This document shows positions 5,701 through 12,465 of a stretch of DNA of 12,465 nt, piece by piece. Each line of letters opens with the position of its first letter. Position 1 is the stretch's first letter. Below the pieces are notes generated by a model, which did not search any database, was not told the DNA's origin, and saw nothing but the letters and a program-made list of their open reading frames with translations. The translations under genes were made by a program, and so were the position numbers. Source of the DNA: JAQGMO01 sp050954505 (GTDB taxonomy: Bacteria > Pseudomonadota > Gammaproteobacteria > Burkholderiales > Burkholderiaceae_D). The DNA lies in the NCBI GenBank assembly GCA_050954505.1, contig JBPBPY010000312.1, forward strand, positions 1 through 12,465. The letters are read 5' to 3'.

Positions 5701-8700
5701 AGGTTGCCGGCGCTGATGACGACATTACCGTGTGTGCTGCCGATGGTTGACGCAGCGGTCGTGGTGCTGATACCGGTCTGGTCCACGTTCTGTTGCTGGG
5801 TGCCGATGGTGAAGCCAAAGCCGCCGGAACTCATCAGCCCGGAGCGTTTTTCCATGCGGCTGTTGCTGCTTGCATCGGCATTGGTGGCCGCCTCGACGGT
5901 GACATCGTTTTTGGCGGCCAGGGTGGTGCCGGCCTCGCTGACGACATTGCTGCCCGTAACCTTGATGTCGTGTTCGGCCACGACCGTGGCGGTCTTGCCG
6001 GAGAACGTGCTTGCCAGTGCTGTGGTCTGGTCCAGCTTGTCGTGCGTGGCAATGGTCAGACTGGCGCCGCCGCCGGTGCGGCCCTTGCGCTGGTGTGCTT
6101 CATCGACCGTTTGCCGGCTTTGGCCGACGGTGAGGATGACATCATTGCCGGCAACGGCCGTCAAATCGCCCTGGGCGCTGGTGACGTAAGCGGCTTTGGC
6201 TTCGATGTTGTGGCCGGCCTTCAAGGCCAGGTTGCCCTGGGTTTGAATCGCGGTGCCGGTGTCGGCTGTGCTGCTGTCGCTGCGACTGTTCTTACCGTCC
6301 CAGGCGTAGTGATTGTCCTGCGCTTGCGTCACCGTGCCAAGCTTGATGTCATTGCCCGCCGAGATGAAGGTGTTACCAGCCGGTTCGCCCGATGCACCGG
6401 CTGGCCCACTGTCTGCACCGGTATTTGCTGGTCCTGTAGCAGCGCTGCCATTGACGATGGCTGCAGCGGTCAGATTGGCATCGCGTTCGGCTTTGGCAAT
6501 CAAGGTGCCATTGCTGCCCGTGACATACAGGCCAGCCACACGGTTCACGTTGGTCGGGCTTCCCTGGGCATTGGTCTGCGTGCTGGTTGTTGAACCGACG
6601 TTCAGGTCACGGCCGGCTTGGGCCAACAGGCTGTTGCTCGCTGCAATCGTGCCGCCGATATTGTTCAGATCGGTGCGTGTCTCAACGCGGACGTCCTTGC
6701 CGAGAATGCGACCGCCAAGATTGTCGAGATTGTCCGCAGTCAGCGCCACGATCTGGCGCCCGGCAATGGTACCGCCGTTCTGCAGATTCCCGGTGACGTC
6801 AAGCTTGATGTTCTCTGCGGCGATCAAGGCGCCGCCCGATTGCAGGTCGCCGTCCTGAACATGTACATACAGTTGTGGCACCAGCGCCTTGGTGGTGCTG
6901 CCATCGGGCAGCATGATTTCCTGCTCCACCAGCCAGACGATGTCGGTGGTTAATTGCGCCATCTGTGCGGCGCTCAGCGCCACGCCCGGCACAAGTTGCT
7001 GGGCCTGGGCCACTGTGGCAGCGTTGTCGAGCAGGGCCTGATACTGCGCTTCATCGCTGGCGTAGCCTTCCAGGAAGCAGCGCCCGGTCAGTTGTGCGAC
7101 TTGCTCGCGGATCAGCTTTTGTTCATGGAAGCCATCGCCGAGGCGTTTCTGGATTGCGTCGACATCGAGCTTGAGTGCTTTCAACAAATAGTCGGAGCCG
7201 AGCCAATTACGGTAATTCGTGAATGCGGGGTCGGTCTCGACAAGGTAACGGCTCGCCGGACTCGGCATGACATTGAACAGGCGATTGTCGGGCAGGCTGA
7301 GATGGATGCCACCGCTGCGCACAACGCCGGCAACGCCGTTTTGCCTGGCGTTTGCCATTACCTGGATCACCGGCGTGACGATCTGGCTGTTCTGCACGGC
7401 AGGGTGTGCAGTGTCGGGATGTTGCTCCACCGTGACGCTGGACAGCGCAGCGATCTGCGTACCGCTGCCGTCGGATCTGGTGTTCTGCTGATACACCGAT
7501 GGCGTCAATGCGATGGCCTGGACGGCCGGCGCCGGCTTGTAGGGCAGCGGCACACGGTCATAGCCTGACTCATCAATGCCGCGGCGGTGGTCGCGCCAGT
7601 GATTGACCAGGGTGCCTTCCTCCGTGATGACCCGCTGTCCGGCGACTTCGCTATTGTTGAGCTGGTCTACCTTGCCGGTAATGGCGCCACCGGCAATGAT
7701 CTGGCTCTTGTCGTTATTGAGGGTGTTGGCGCTGAAGTTCAGGGCGCCGCCGCTGCGAATCACCGCAGGGTCAGTGCGGGCGATGCGGGTTTCCGTGGTG
7801 GTGCGGGTGTAGTCGTAGGAAATCCAGTCTTCATACCAGGTTTCCGGCGTCAGCAGATGCAGCGATTCGTTGGTAAACAGGCTCACGCCTGGCGTTCCCT
7901 CCCGGTAGCGATTCGGAGAACCGGCACCCTGGTAGTCGACAATGTGCTCCTTGCCCACAGTGACCTGGGTAAGGGCAAACTGCGCATCGTCATTGCGGTT
8001 ATCGATGGTGGCCGCAGCAATATCGGCGTTGCCCAGCGCTTCGATGGTGGCACTGGCGTTCTCCAGGGTGCTGGCCTGGCCCGTGGCGTGATGGTCGGCA
8101 TCGAGTGCGCCGCCGATGGCCAGGTCGCCGGCAGAAAACATCAGCGCATGTTCCTGGTTGCGAATCGTGTTTGCGGCGACGTCCAGCCGCTCGCGGGCAG
8201 CAATCACGCCTGCAACGCCATTCTCGGCATGGTTGACGAGCGCCTCGGCCGCGATGGCCAGGTGGTCGCCATAGATGCGGCCCGTGCCGGCATTGTCGAG
8301 GGTGATGGCATTGATGGTAGTGGCGGCGCCATCGATCAGCCCGCGGTTGGTCAGGGTGTTGGCATCGCGGGCGGCAAGTACGACTGTGCCGGCCTGGATG
8401 ACGCCGTTGACCTGGTTGTCGATGCTGCCCGCGTCGATGGCCAGCGTATTGCCAGCTGCAAGAATCGACTGGTTGACCAGCTTGCCGGCGATGTGCATGT
8501 TGGCGCTGCCATCGGCGATCACGGCGCCGGTGTTGGTAAAGTCCTGGATCAAGGTGATGCCGAGGTTGCCCAGGCTCGACAGTTTGCCCTCGCCGGTCAG
8601 GCTTGAGGCCTCGATGGTCAACTGCTGGCCGGCGATCATCGAACCGCTTGTGTTGGTGATGGCCAGGCTTTTGCCGGGCGACTGATCAGCGATGTTCAAG

Positions 8701-11174
8701 AGCTTTCCACCGCTGAGCGAGCCACTGCTGTTGTCGATGGTGCCGCTGGAAGTGATCAGGGTGGCAGTGTTCGAACGGATGGCGCCATAACGATTGCCGA
8801 TGCTCTTGGCACTGAGCACAATGTCTTTGCCTTCCAGACCCTTGCCGTCCGCCTGGGTATTGCTGTTCTTTATGTCCGCCGCGGTAATCTGCAGATCCTG
8901 GCTGGAGCGCATCAGGCCGGAATCATTGTCGACACTGCCGGCGACGTTTATGTGTAACGGACCCTGCGCTTGCACCTGGCCGCCACGATTATCAAGCAAT
9001 CTGGCATTGCTGATGGCAGCACCGTTGCTGACGATCTGAATGGTGGCAGCGCCGTTGCTGACAATCTGCCCCGACTGCGTGTTGTTCAGCGCTGCCGCTT
9101 TGATGGATAGCGCTGCATCGCTGCTGATACTGCCGGAATCATTGTCGAGACCATCGCTTGCATCAATGTTGATATCTTGATGAAGTGAAGCGACCGTGCC
9201 AGCGCGATTGGAGATTCGAGCCGCGTTGATCCGCATGCCCAGGTTTGAAGCCAGCAACCCGGCGCTGTTATCGATTGCTTCCACGCTCGCAGCCGACAGG
9301 CTTTTGCCGGCCGTGATCTGGCCGCCGGTGTTGTCAACGCTGCGGGCACCAATTTTCAGCTCGCCGCTGGCAAAGATCTGGCCCGATTTGCTGTTGTCGA
9401 TGAGACCGCTGGCGTTGAGGATAAGGTCCGGGTTTTGCTCTCCTTTGGCTTGTATCAGGCCGCCCTGATTGTTCAGCGTACCCAGCGTGAGTCTGACCGG
9501 ACCGGCGCCTGAAATCTGGCCCATGGCGTTTGACAGCGTCAGCGCCCCGACGTTGATTTGGCCCGCGGTAATCGTGGCGCCGTCGGTGCGCAGCCATTGA
9601 TTGGTTTGAGCGGAGAATTCATCGGCAATCGAGAGTTTGCTGTTCACCAGTCCGATGTCGCCACTGTTGGAGAAGATTGCCAGTCTGTTGGCTGTGGTCT
9701 CGCTGTTTGCCAGATCGATGGTGCGCGACTGCCAAAGCTGATTGCCCGTACTGAAATTGCGCCCGGCTGCGGTAATGCCCTGGGTTGCCGTCACCGTCAA
9801 ATGTGCTGAAGCGCCGGGCGCAGCGTTGCCCAACACGCCGGCGGCGAGGACCGAGCCGGGCAAGCTGTTGACGGTGCCATTGATGCCGCCAAGATTGGTG
9901 CCGTTCGTCACGATACTGCTGGCGCCACCGAGGCCGCGGCTGGGTTCGCTGACAAGTTCGCCACGCCGCTCGCTGACATCAAGCGACAAATTGTCTTTGG
10001 TCGCGATGACGCCATGATTGTCGAGATAACCAACCGTGGTGAGTGTGGCTGACCCCGCCGCATAGATGCCGCCGCGGTTCTCGATACCGCCATGCGTCTC
10101 GATATGGAGGCTGCCCGTATTCATTTGCCCGGCATTCACCAGCTTGCCGTCCGCGGTGATGACGACTTCGCCAATATCGGCATACAGCTTGCCGGCTTGG
10201 CTGACACCAACGCCTTGCTCGGTGGCGATCAGCTTGATCTTGCCGGCATACATGCCGCCCAACAAGGCGGTATCGATGGCAAACGCGGGCGTCGGTCCAT
10301 TGGCTGCCAGCTGGCCGGTGAGATTGCTTCCTGTACCGTTGGCGTCCACCGCCACCTGGTTCGGTCCAGCAAGGATCTGCAGTTCTTTGGCCCAGATGCC
10401 GGCGTTGAGTTGCACGGCGCGGGCAATCACTTCGGTATAGTCCGTGCTGCCTGCATCCATGCCCAGGCCATCGACCTGCACCGTGCCGCCGTGTACGCGA
10501 TAACCCTCCAGGCTGCCGCCATTGAAGACCGGCGCGCCGGTGGTCAAGGTGGCGCGGCTGGCATTGATGAAGCCGCAGCCATCGCAGGAGACCCCGGAAG
10601 GGTTGGCCACGACAAGCTGGGCGCGCTGGCCGGCAACTTCGACATAGCCGCGCAACTGACTGGCATTGCCGGAATTGACTTCATTGACAATCACGCGCGC
10701 GCTACCATTGGCAAGCCAGGGATTGCCCTGCACGAAGCCGCCGAGCCGGGTACTGATGTTGTTGCGGCTGTTGTTGAGGATCGCGCCTTGTTGCTGGATA
10801 TCGAACTGGCTGTAGGTATTACGCGAGACCCCGGCGGCGCTCGGGGTCTGGATATTGACCAAGGGCACACCATTCGGCGCTGCCAGCACCGTGGCCTGCT
10901 GCTGGCCTGGTGCGCGTGGATCGCTGACGATTTGCGCGCTGGCTAGCGAAGCGAAGGCAGTTGCCGGCAATGCAGCGGCTAACAAACGCTTGACCAGCAA
11001 TGTCAGTGGCCTGATTGCGCCAAGGCACAGTGTTTCGGCAGCGGGCAGATCGTTATCGCGCGACGCCGAGCGGCTGTTCCCAGCCGACTTTCCCTGGTTG
11101 ACGGCGTTCTCCGCCACGACCACCAGCATGCCGCGTTTGCGGTTGAAGAGGATGCGATGGCAGCGTGCATTCAT
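2643..11174 (-). CDS. cdiA: CdiA/FhaB-type two-partner-secretion exoprotein with C-terminal toxin (frameshifted)
   Basis: The frame has 2843 residues. The start is fixed by MNARCHRILFNRKRGMLVVV, the extended signal peptide (ESPR) of large TPS exoproteins, with GGAG 5 nt upstream. A hydrophobic segment and LASAQ suggest cleavage near residue 80. Residues about 82-340 form the TPS domain that a CdiB-type porin recognises; it includes NPSGVSCDGCGFINASRA. Residues about 350-1150 are FHA-type repeats (N-G/D-N-G-G/S-x-I pattern) that should fold as a beta-helix. About 1150-1450 is a non-repetitive region with few repeats (TPETWYEDWISYDY, VETDPAFTNYRNWLGSDYLL), the place where CdiA proteins bind receptors. 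About 1450-2280 is the second repeat block. A pre-toxin region follows, with NNRQLHPDERKFI near 2440-2450 and a Gly/Ala-rich segment near 2620-2660. From about 2790 the deaminase-like toxin begins, but the frame breaks at residue 2820 and ends in 23 unrelated residues. The product can be exported only if a CdiB exists elsewhere. As it stands it is a probable adhesin with a dead toxin tip. No VENN motif was found. Confidence 0.88.
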   Translation of the reverse strand: MNARCHRILFNRKRGMLVVVAENAVNQGKSAGNSRSASRDNDLPAAETLCLGAIRPLTLLVKRLLAAALPATAFASLASAQIVSDPRAPGQQQATVLAAPNGVPLVNIQTPSAAGVSRNTYSQFDIQQQGAILNNSRNNISTRLGGFVQGNPWLANGSARVIVNEVNSGNASQLRGYVEVAGQRAQLVVANPSGVSCDGCGFINASRATLTTGAPVFNGGSLEGYRVHGGTVQVDGLGMDAGSTDYTEVIARAVQLNAGIWAKELQILAGPNQVAVDANGTGSNLTGQLAANGPTPAFAIDTALLGGMYAGKIKLIATEQGVGVSQAGKLYADIGEVVITADGKLVNAGQMNTGSLHIETHGGIENRGGIYAAGSATLTTVGYLDNHGVIATKDNLSLDVSERRGELVSEPSRGLGGASSIVTNGTNLGGINGTVNSLPGSVLAAGVLGNAAPGASAHLTVTATQGITAAGRNFSTGNQLWQSRTIDLANSETTANRLAIFSNSGDIGLVNSKLSIADEFSAQTNQWLRTDGATITAGQINVGALTLSNAMGQISGAGPVRLTLGTLNNQGGLIQAKGEQNPDLILNASGLIDNSKSGQIFASGELKIGARSVDNTGGQITAGKSLSAASVEAIDNSAGLLASNLGMRINAARISNRAGTVASLHQDINIDASDGLDNDSGSISSDAALSIKAAALNNTQSGQIVSNGAATIQIVSNGAAISNARLLDNRGGQVQAQGPLHINVAGSVDNDSGLMRSSQDLQITAADIKNSNTQADGKGLEGKDIVLSAKSIGNRYGAIRSNTATLITSSGTIDNSSGSLSGGKLLNIADQSPGKSLAITNTSGSMIAGQQLTIEASSLTGEGKLSSLGNLGITLIQDFTNTGAVIADGSANMHIAGKLVNQSILAAGNTLAIDAGSIDNQVNGVIQAGTVVLAARDANTLTNRGLIDGAATTINAITLDNAGTGRIYGDHLAIAAEALVNHAENGVAGVIAARERLDVAANTIRNQEHALMFSAGDLAIGGALDADHHATGQASTLENASATIEALGNADIAAATIDNRNDDAQFALTQVTVGKEHIVDYQGAGSPNRYREGTPGVSLFTNESLHLLTPETWYEDWISYDYTRTTTETRIARTDPAVIRSGGALNFSANTLNNDKSQIIAGGAITGKVDQLNNSEVAGQRVITEEGTLVNHWRDHRRGIDESGYDRVPLPYKPAPAVQAIALTPSVYQQNTRSDGSGTQIAALSSVTVEQHPDTAHPAVQNSQIVTPVIQVMANARQNGVAGVVRSGGIHLSLPDNRLFNVMPSPASRYLVETDPAFTNYRNWLGSDYLLKALKLDVDAIQKRLGDGFHEQKLIREQVAQLTGRCFLEGYASDEAQYQALLDNAATVAQAQQLVPGVALSAAQMAQLTTDIVWLVEQEIMLPDGSTTKALVPQLYVHVQDGDLQSGGALIAAENIKLDVTGNLQNGGTIAGRQIVALTADNLDNLGGRILGKDVRVETRTDLNNIGGTIAASNSLLAQAGRDLNVGSTTSTQTNAQGSPTNVNRVAGLYVTGSNGTLIAKAERDANLTAAAIVNGSAATGPANTGADSGPAGASGEPAGNTFISAGNDIKLGTVTQAQDNHYAWDGKNSRSDSSTADTGTAIQTQGNLALKAGHNIEAKAAYVTSAQGDLTAVAGNDVILTVGQSRQTVDEAHQRKGRTGGGASLTIATHDKLDQTTALASTFSGKTATVVAEHDIKVTGSNVVSEAGTTLAAKNDVTVEAATNADASSNSRMEKRSGLMSSGGFGFTIGTQQQNVDQTGISTTTAASTIGSTHGNVVISAGNLYTQQGSDVLAPQGDVAIKAKRVLDQEARETRSQQTETRSRQSGLTVAVTSPVITAVQTAQQMSQAASNTSDSRMQVLAAANTAMVGKNTVDAVRAGQGETVNGRDNQIVMQRNPDGSVVSRDATAAERAGGIDVSVSLGASQSSSSVVQRSNSARVSNISGGNNVSITATGAGLDSNIILQGTKVKAGNTVTTEADNEVRLLAAKNSSEQHSSNQSSSASLGASLGTSGFLVTATASGARGNADGSDVRHDNARIEAGKQAIVKTGGNAVLGGGVIAAPQITADIGGELIIDSLQDTSKFDSKQKSLGGSLSLGAGKASGSLNYANGKINSDFASVAEQSGIKAGDGGFDVKVRNGTTLNGGVITSAQKAIDEGLNRFKTGGELITKDIQNSAHYSASSIGVNLGSGIDPAGKLTPCGTSAGIGSGSGHASSTSKAAISGIAGDKAARTGDKPTGIQKIFDADKVQKDVNAQVQITQTFGREASKAVADIAESKINELKVQQRSESDPSKREALAREQLKWEDGGQYRVVMHAVVGGLTGNVEGALGSAAAAKLAPQLNELQENLTTHLQTAGANPTVAAGVARLVTGSTAAGIGSIAGGGNTAGAVTALNEDANNRQLHPDERKFIEKKAKQLAATSCKTGDAKCSNLAQRYWSEQLTAEAEAADDSRLAKWRQDYLQKIAATGQAPNLEGSTSGGAAKYLDDARIARSALDEVRGQTIRGTDGKPITAADGQLTYFSGTEAQRKDYYLYLEPRTPSDNKVSVNGSTDDLVSKQTLMQRRQRDDARLETLSVANGGLETDYLGDFLLGGLAGEALTTGRAAVKAVAKTNAAKAGGVAGGKAGQALADETPKPLGTASGATDDTVNSAASLKVNPPLTNDASEAAKTNLASIAKTTSTSENSAVRTTLKNDAKSDSQVAQTKVSLSERSSSGSASGSSAEEIKASLAAQITELRSKLPSDAKRGGNMGIAEIDVPGVPAKMVASSRIDQPTIDKKNLDLSALIKKFLLVCKLELKMAL
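2712..2720 (-). other. A8 tract and A-AAA-AAC slippery heptamer at the toxin frame break
   Basis: In the cdiA frame the codons are GAT AAA AAA AAC TTG. The heptamer at 2712-2718 is A-AAA-AAC, correctly phased for a -1 slip. A -1 slip, or one extra A added by polymerase, yields exactly the deaminase continuation KKKLGFVG. No strong downstream hairpin or upstream Shine-Dalgarno stimulator is visible, so a plain homopolymer deletion or a sequencing error is equally possible. Confidence 0.5.
9015..9074 (-). repeat. 30-bp tandem duplication inside the FHA repeat region
   Basis: Two adjacent 30-bp units, almost identical over their first 24 bases, encode IVSNGAATIQ followed by IVSNGAAISN. The rest of the repeat block is more diverged, so this pair looks like a recent slippage or unequal-exchange event. 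It keeps the reading frame. Confidence 0.7.
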
Positions 11175-11178
11175 GAGG

Positions 11179-11183
11179 TCTCC
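11179..11183 (-). promoter_or_regulatory. cdiA ribosome binding site
   Basis: On the minus strand GGAGA lies immediately upstream of the ATG at 11172-11174, with five bases between GGAG and the ATG. It supports this start, which is also required to include the complete ESPR signal peptide. No convincing -35/-10 pair was seen for cdiA between here and the 11-bp repeats. Confidence 0.65.
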
Positions 11184-11291
11184 GGGTCAGCGATCAATCC
11201 GCTTCAGTCAAGGCGAGAGGAAGAGGGCGGTGAAATCAAACTGGTTGATGATTCAAGCGATGTGCAGACGGGCAGTAATGGGAAGACAATC

Positions 11292-11401
11292 CGAATGCAA
11301 CCAGGACGCAACCAGTACGCAACCAATGCGCAGTCAGTGCGCAACCAGCGCGCAACCAGTGCGCAGTCAGTGCGCAATCTGTGCGCAACCAGTGCGGACA
11401 C
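11292..11401. repeat. array of about ten imperfect 11-bp tandem repeats
   Basis: The plus-strand consensus is AGTGCGCAACC, with variants ending AGTC or AATC. Ten consecutive 11-base units can be laid end to end without gaps. The central units are best conserved and the first and last most diverged. Most carry the palindrome TGCGCA. The array lies in the divergent cdiA-murB intergenic region, about 120 bp upstream of the cdiA start codon. The 11-bp period is close to one helical turn, so any bound protein would sit on one face of the DNA. The function is unknown; regulation of cdiA is inferred from position alone. Confidence 0.85.
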
Positions 11402-11605
11402 GACAAGCGAGCTATCGGACCCGAAGCGCCAGAAACCGAAAGTTTAAAGGCTTGTAGCGATGGGTATCAATCGGAAGTTGTCAACCTGTGACGTATTGGA
11501 GACAAAGGTGTCGCCGGAACGGGACATCTTGTATGCGCCTCCAGAAAGGAACAACCAAGCTGCTGGACCTGATCATGACGGACGTGCTGCAGACGTTGAA
11601 GGCTT
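11402..11605. other. intergenic region between repeat array and murB
   Basis: Short open frames here have no family likeness and no ribosome binding sites. No terminator, RNA gene or clear promoter pair was found. It presumably holds the promoter of murB and perhaps distal sites for cdiA. Confidence 0.4.
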
Positions 11606-11611
11606 TATAAT
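11606..11611 (+). promoter_or_regulatory. possible -10 element of murB
   Basis: A perfect TATAAT stands 9 bases before the murB ATG. No good -35 hexamer lies 16-18 bp upstream and there is no extended -10. If used, transcription would start only a few bases before the ATG, giving an almost leaderless mRNA. Confidence 0.3.
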
Positions 11612-11620
11612 CAGCGCGCC

Positions 11621-12465
11621 ATGCACAAGCTACCTGCCATCCAGTACCACGCGCCCCTCACCGACTTGAACACCTTCGGCTTGCAGGCCTCTGCGCATGC
11701 GCTCGCGACGATTCAATGCGTTGATAACCTGAAGGCGGTGCAAGCCGCCGACGAATTCAGGGGCATGGCGAGGCTGATACTGGGTGGTGGCAGCAATATC
11801 GTGCTCAAGGGAGATTTTGCCGGCCTGGTACTACGCATGGCAGGCCAGGGCATTGGCGTTGTGGCGGAAGATGATTCGTTCGTGTATGTGCGCGCGCAGG
11901 CAGGGGAGAGCTGGCATGCCCTGGTGCTGTGGACGCTGGCCCACGGGTTTGGCGGGCTGGAAAACCTGGCGCTGATTCCCGGCAGCGTCGGGGCCTCGCC
12001 AGTGCAGAATATTGGCGCTTATGGCGCAGAGCTGAAGGATTGTTTCCATGCTGCCAGCGTGTTCGACTTCGACAGCGGCGAAGTCGGCAGCATGACGCGC
12101 GAGGCTTGTCAGTTCGGTTATCGCGACAGTTTTTTCAAGCATGCGCAGCCAAACCGCTTTGTCATTCTCGACGTCACGTTTGCACTGCCCAAAATCTGGT
12201 CAGCCAATCTTGGCTATGCCGAACTCGCGCGCGAACTGGAAAGCCAGCATCTGGTTTCGCCAACGCCGCAGGACATTGGCGCCGCCGTGATGGCAATTCG
12301 CCGGCGCAAGCTGCCGGACCCGGCATGCATCGGCAACGCGGGCAGCTTCTTCAAGAACCCCGTGGTCAGTGCAGAACAGCGTGCAGCAATCCGGGCGATC
12401 CACCCTGCGCTGGTCAGCCATCGACAGGAAGATGGGCGCTACAAACTGGCGGCCGGCTGGCTGAT
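11621..12465 (+). CDS. murB: UDP-N-acetylenolpyruvoylglucosamine reductase, 3' end outside window
   Basis: MurB is the cytosolic FAD enzyme that reduces the enolpyruvyl group of UDP-GlcNAc-enolpyruvate with NADPH, forming UDP-MurNAc for peptidoglycan. The window holds the first 281 residues of an expected 335-350. The FAD-binding loop RLILGGGSNIVL is at about 51-62. ENLALIPGSVGASPVQNIGA at about 114-133 is the family core. GYRDSFFKH (Tyr167, Arg168) marks the type I, E. coli-like class. GNAGSFFKNP contains the proton-donating Ser at about 242. The final catalytic Glu lies beyond the edge. The start ATG is chosen because LTDLNTFGL follows at the normal distance and an in-frame TGA lies 24 bases upstream. 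No Shine-Dalgarno sequence precedes it. It is divergent from cdiA and is a conserved housekeeping gene unrelated to the toxin locus, so it marks the chromosomal border of the island. Confidence 0.95.
   Translation, partial: MHKLPAIQYHAPLTDLNTFGLQASAHALATIQCVDNLKAVQAADEFRGMARLILGGGSNIVLKGDFAGLVLRMAGQGIGVVAEDDSFVYVRAQAGESWHALVLWTLAHGFGGLENLALIPGSVGASPVQNIGAYGAELKDCFHAASVFDFDSGEVGSMTREACQFGYRDSFFKHAQPNRFVILDVTFALPKIWSANLGYAELARELESQHLVSPTPQDIGAAVMAIRRRKLPDPACIGNAGSFFKNPVVSAEQRAAIRAIHPALVSHRQEDGRYKLAAGWL

Noticed and set aside
11204..11401. 65-codon minus-strand frame with Leu-Arg-Thr-Asp repeats
   Set aside because: It is produced by the 11-bp repeats read on the other strand. It has no ribosome binding site or family likeness.
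11292..11401. CRISPR-like array
   Set aside because: The units are 11 bp, directly adjacent and have no spacers, so this is an ordinary short tandem repeat.
10855..11457. 200-codon plus-strand frame covering the cdiA start and the repeat array, with a Gln-Pro-Val-Arg-rich end
   Set aside because: The peptide repeat is only the translation of the 11-bp DNA repeat. The first part is antisense to the conserved ESPR signal peptide.

Overview
This window looks like the chromosome of a beta-proteobacterium, probably Burkholderiales. The evidence is a GC-rich backbone, a long FhaB/CdiA-type exoprotein with a typical extended signal peptide, and a type I murB. The genus is not determined. The main content is a contact-dependent growth inhibition (CDI) or two-partner-secretion locus read on the minus strand. 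Its distal end has collected, and partly lost, toxin and immunity modules.

Right to left along the minus strand: cdiA (start 11174) encodes a very large exoprotein with an ESPR signal peptide, TPS domain, FHA repeats, a central non-repetitive region, a second repeat block, a pre-toxin region and a C-terminal toxin. The toxin resembles the bacterial toxin-deaminase family, with a DSE motif and PCQSC. It is split by a one-base frameshift at an A8 tract that is also a textbook A-AAA-AAC slippery heptamer. In the second frame a TAA precedes what should be its last 15 codons (2425-2469). Immediately downstream is an intact 116-codon immunity-type gene (2067-2417). Its ribosome binding site lies inside the old toxin tail.

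Further left the DNA becomes visibly AT-richer and is a graveyard of related modules. There is a C-terminal fragment of a second immunity protein (1915-2046) and a deletion-bearing, frameshifted IS3-family (IS2-like) element with recognisable ends (715-1748). A decayed paralogue of the toxin 3' end (about 378-524) is followed by a third, frameshifted immunity gene (about 90-373). A possible secreted-protein gene runs off the left edge. This is the expected layout of orphan CdiA-CT/immunity remnants built up by C-terminal module replacement.

To the right, cdiA and murB are divergent. The 446-bp gap between them holds about ten imperfect copies of an 11-bp tandem repeat with TGCGCA cores. No cdiB transporter gene lies next to cdiA on its 5' side. 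A partner would have to be beyond the left edge (Burkholderia bcpA-I-B order), elsewhere, or absent. The most notable points are the two lesions in the toxin, the three paralogous immunity genes or remnants, and the 11-bp repeat array.
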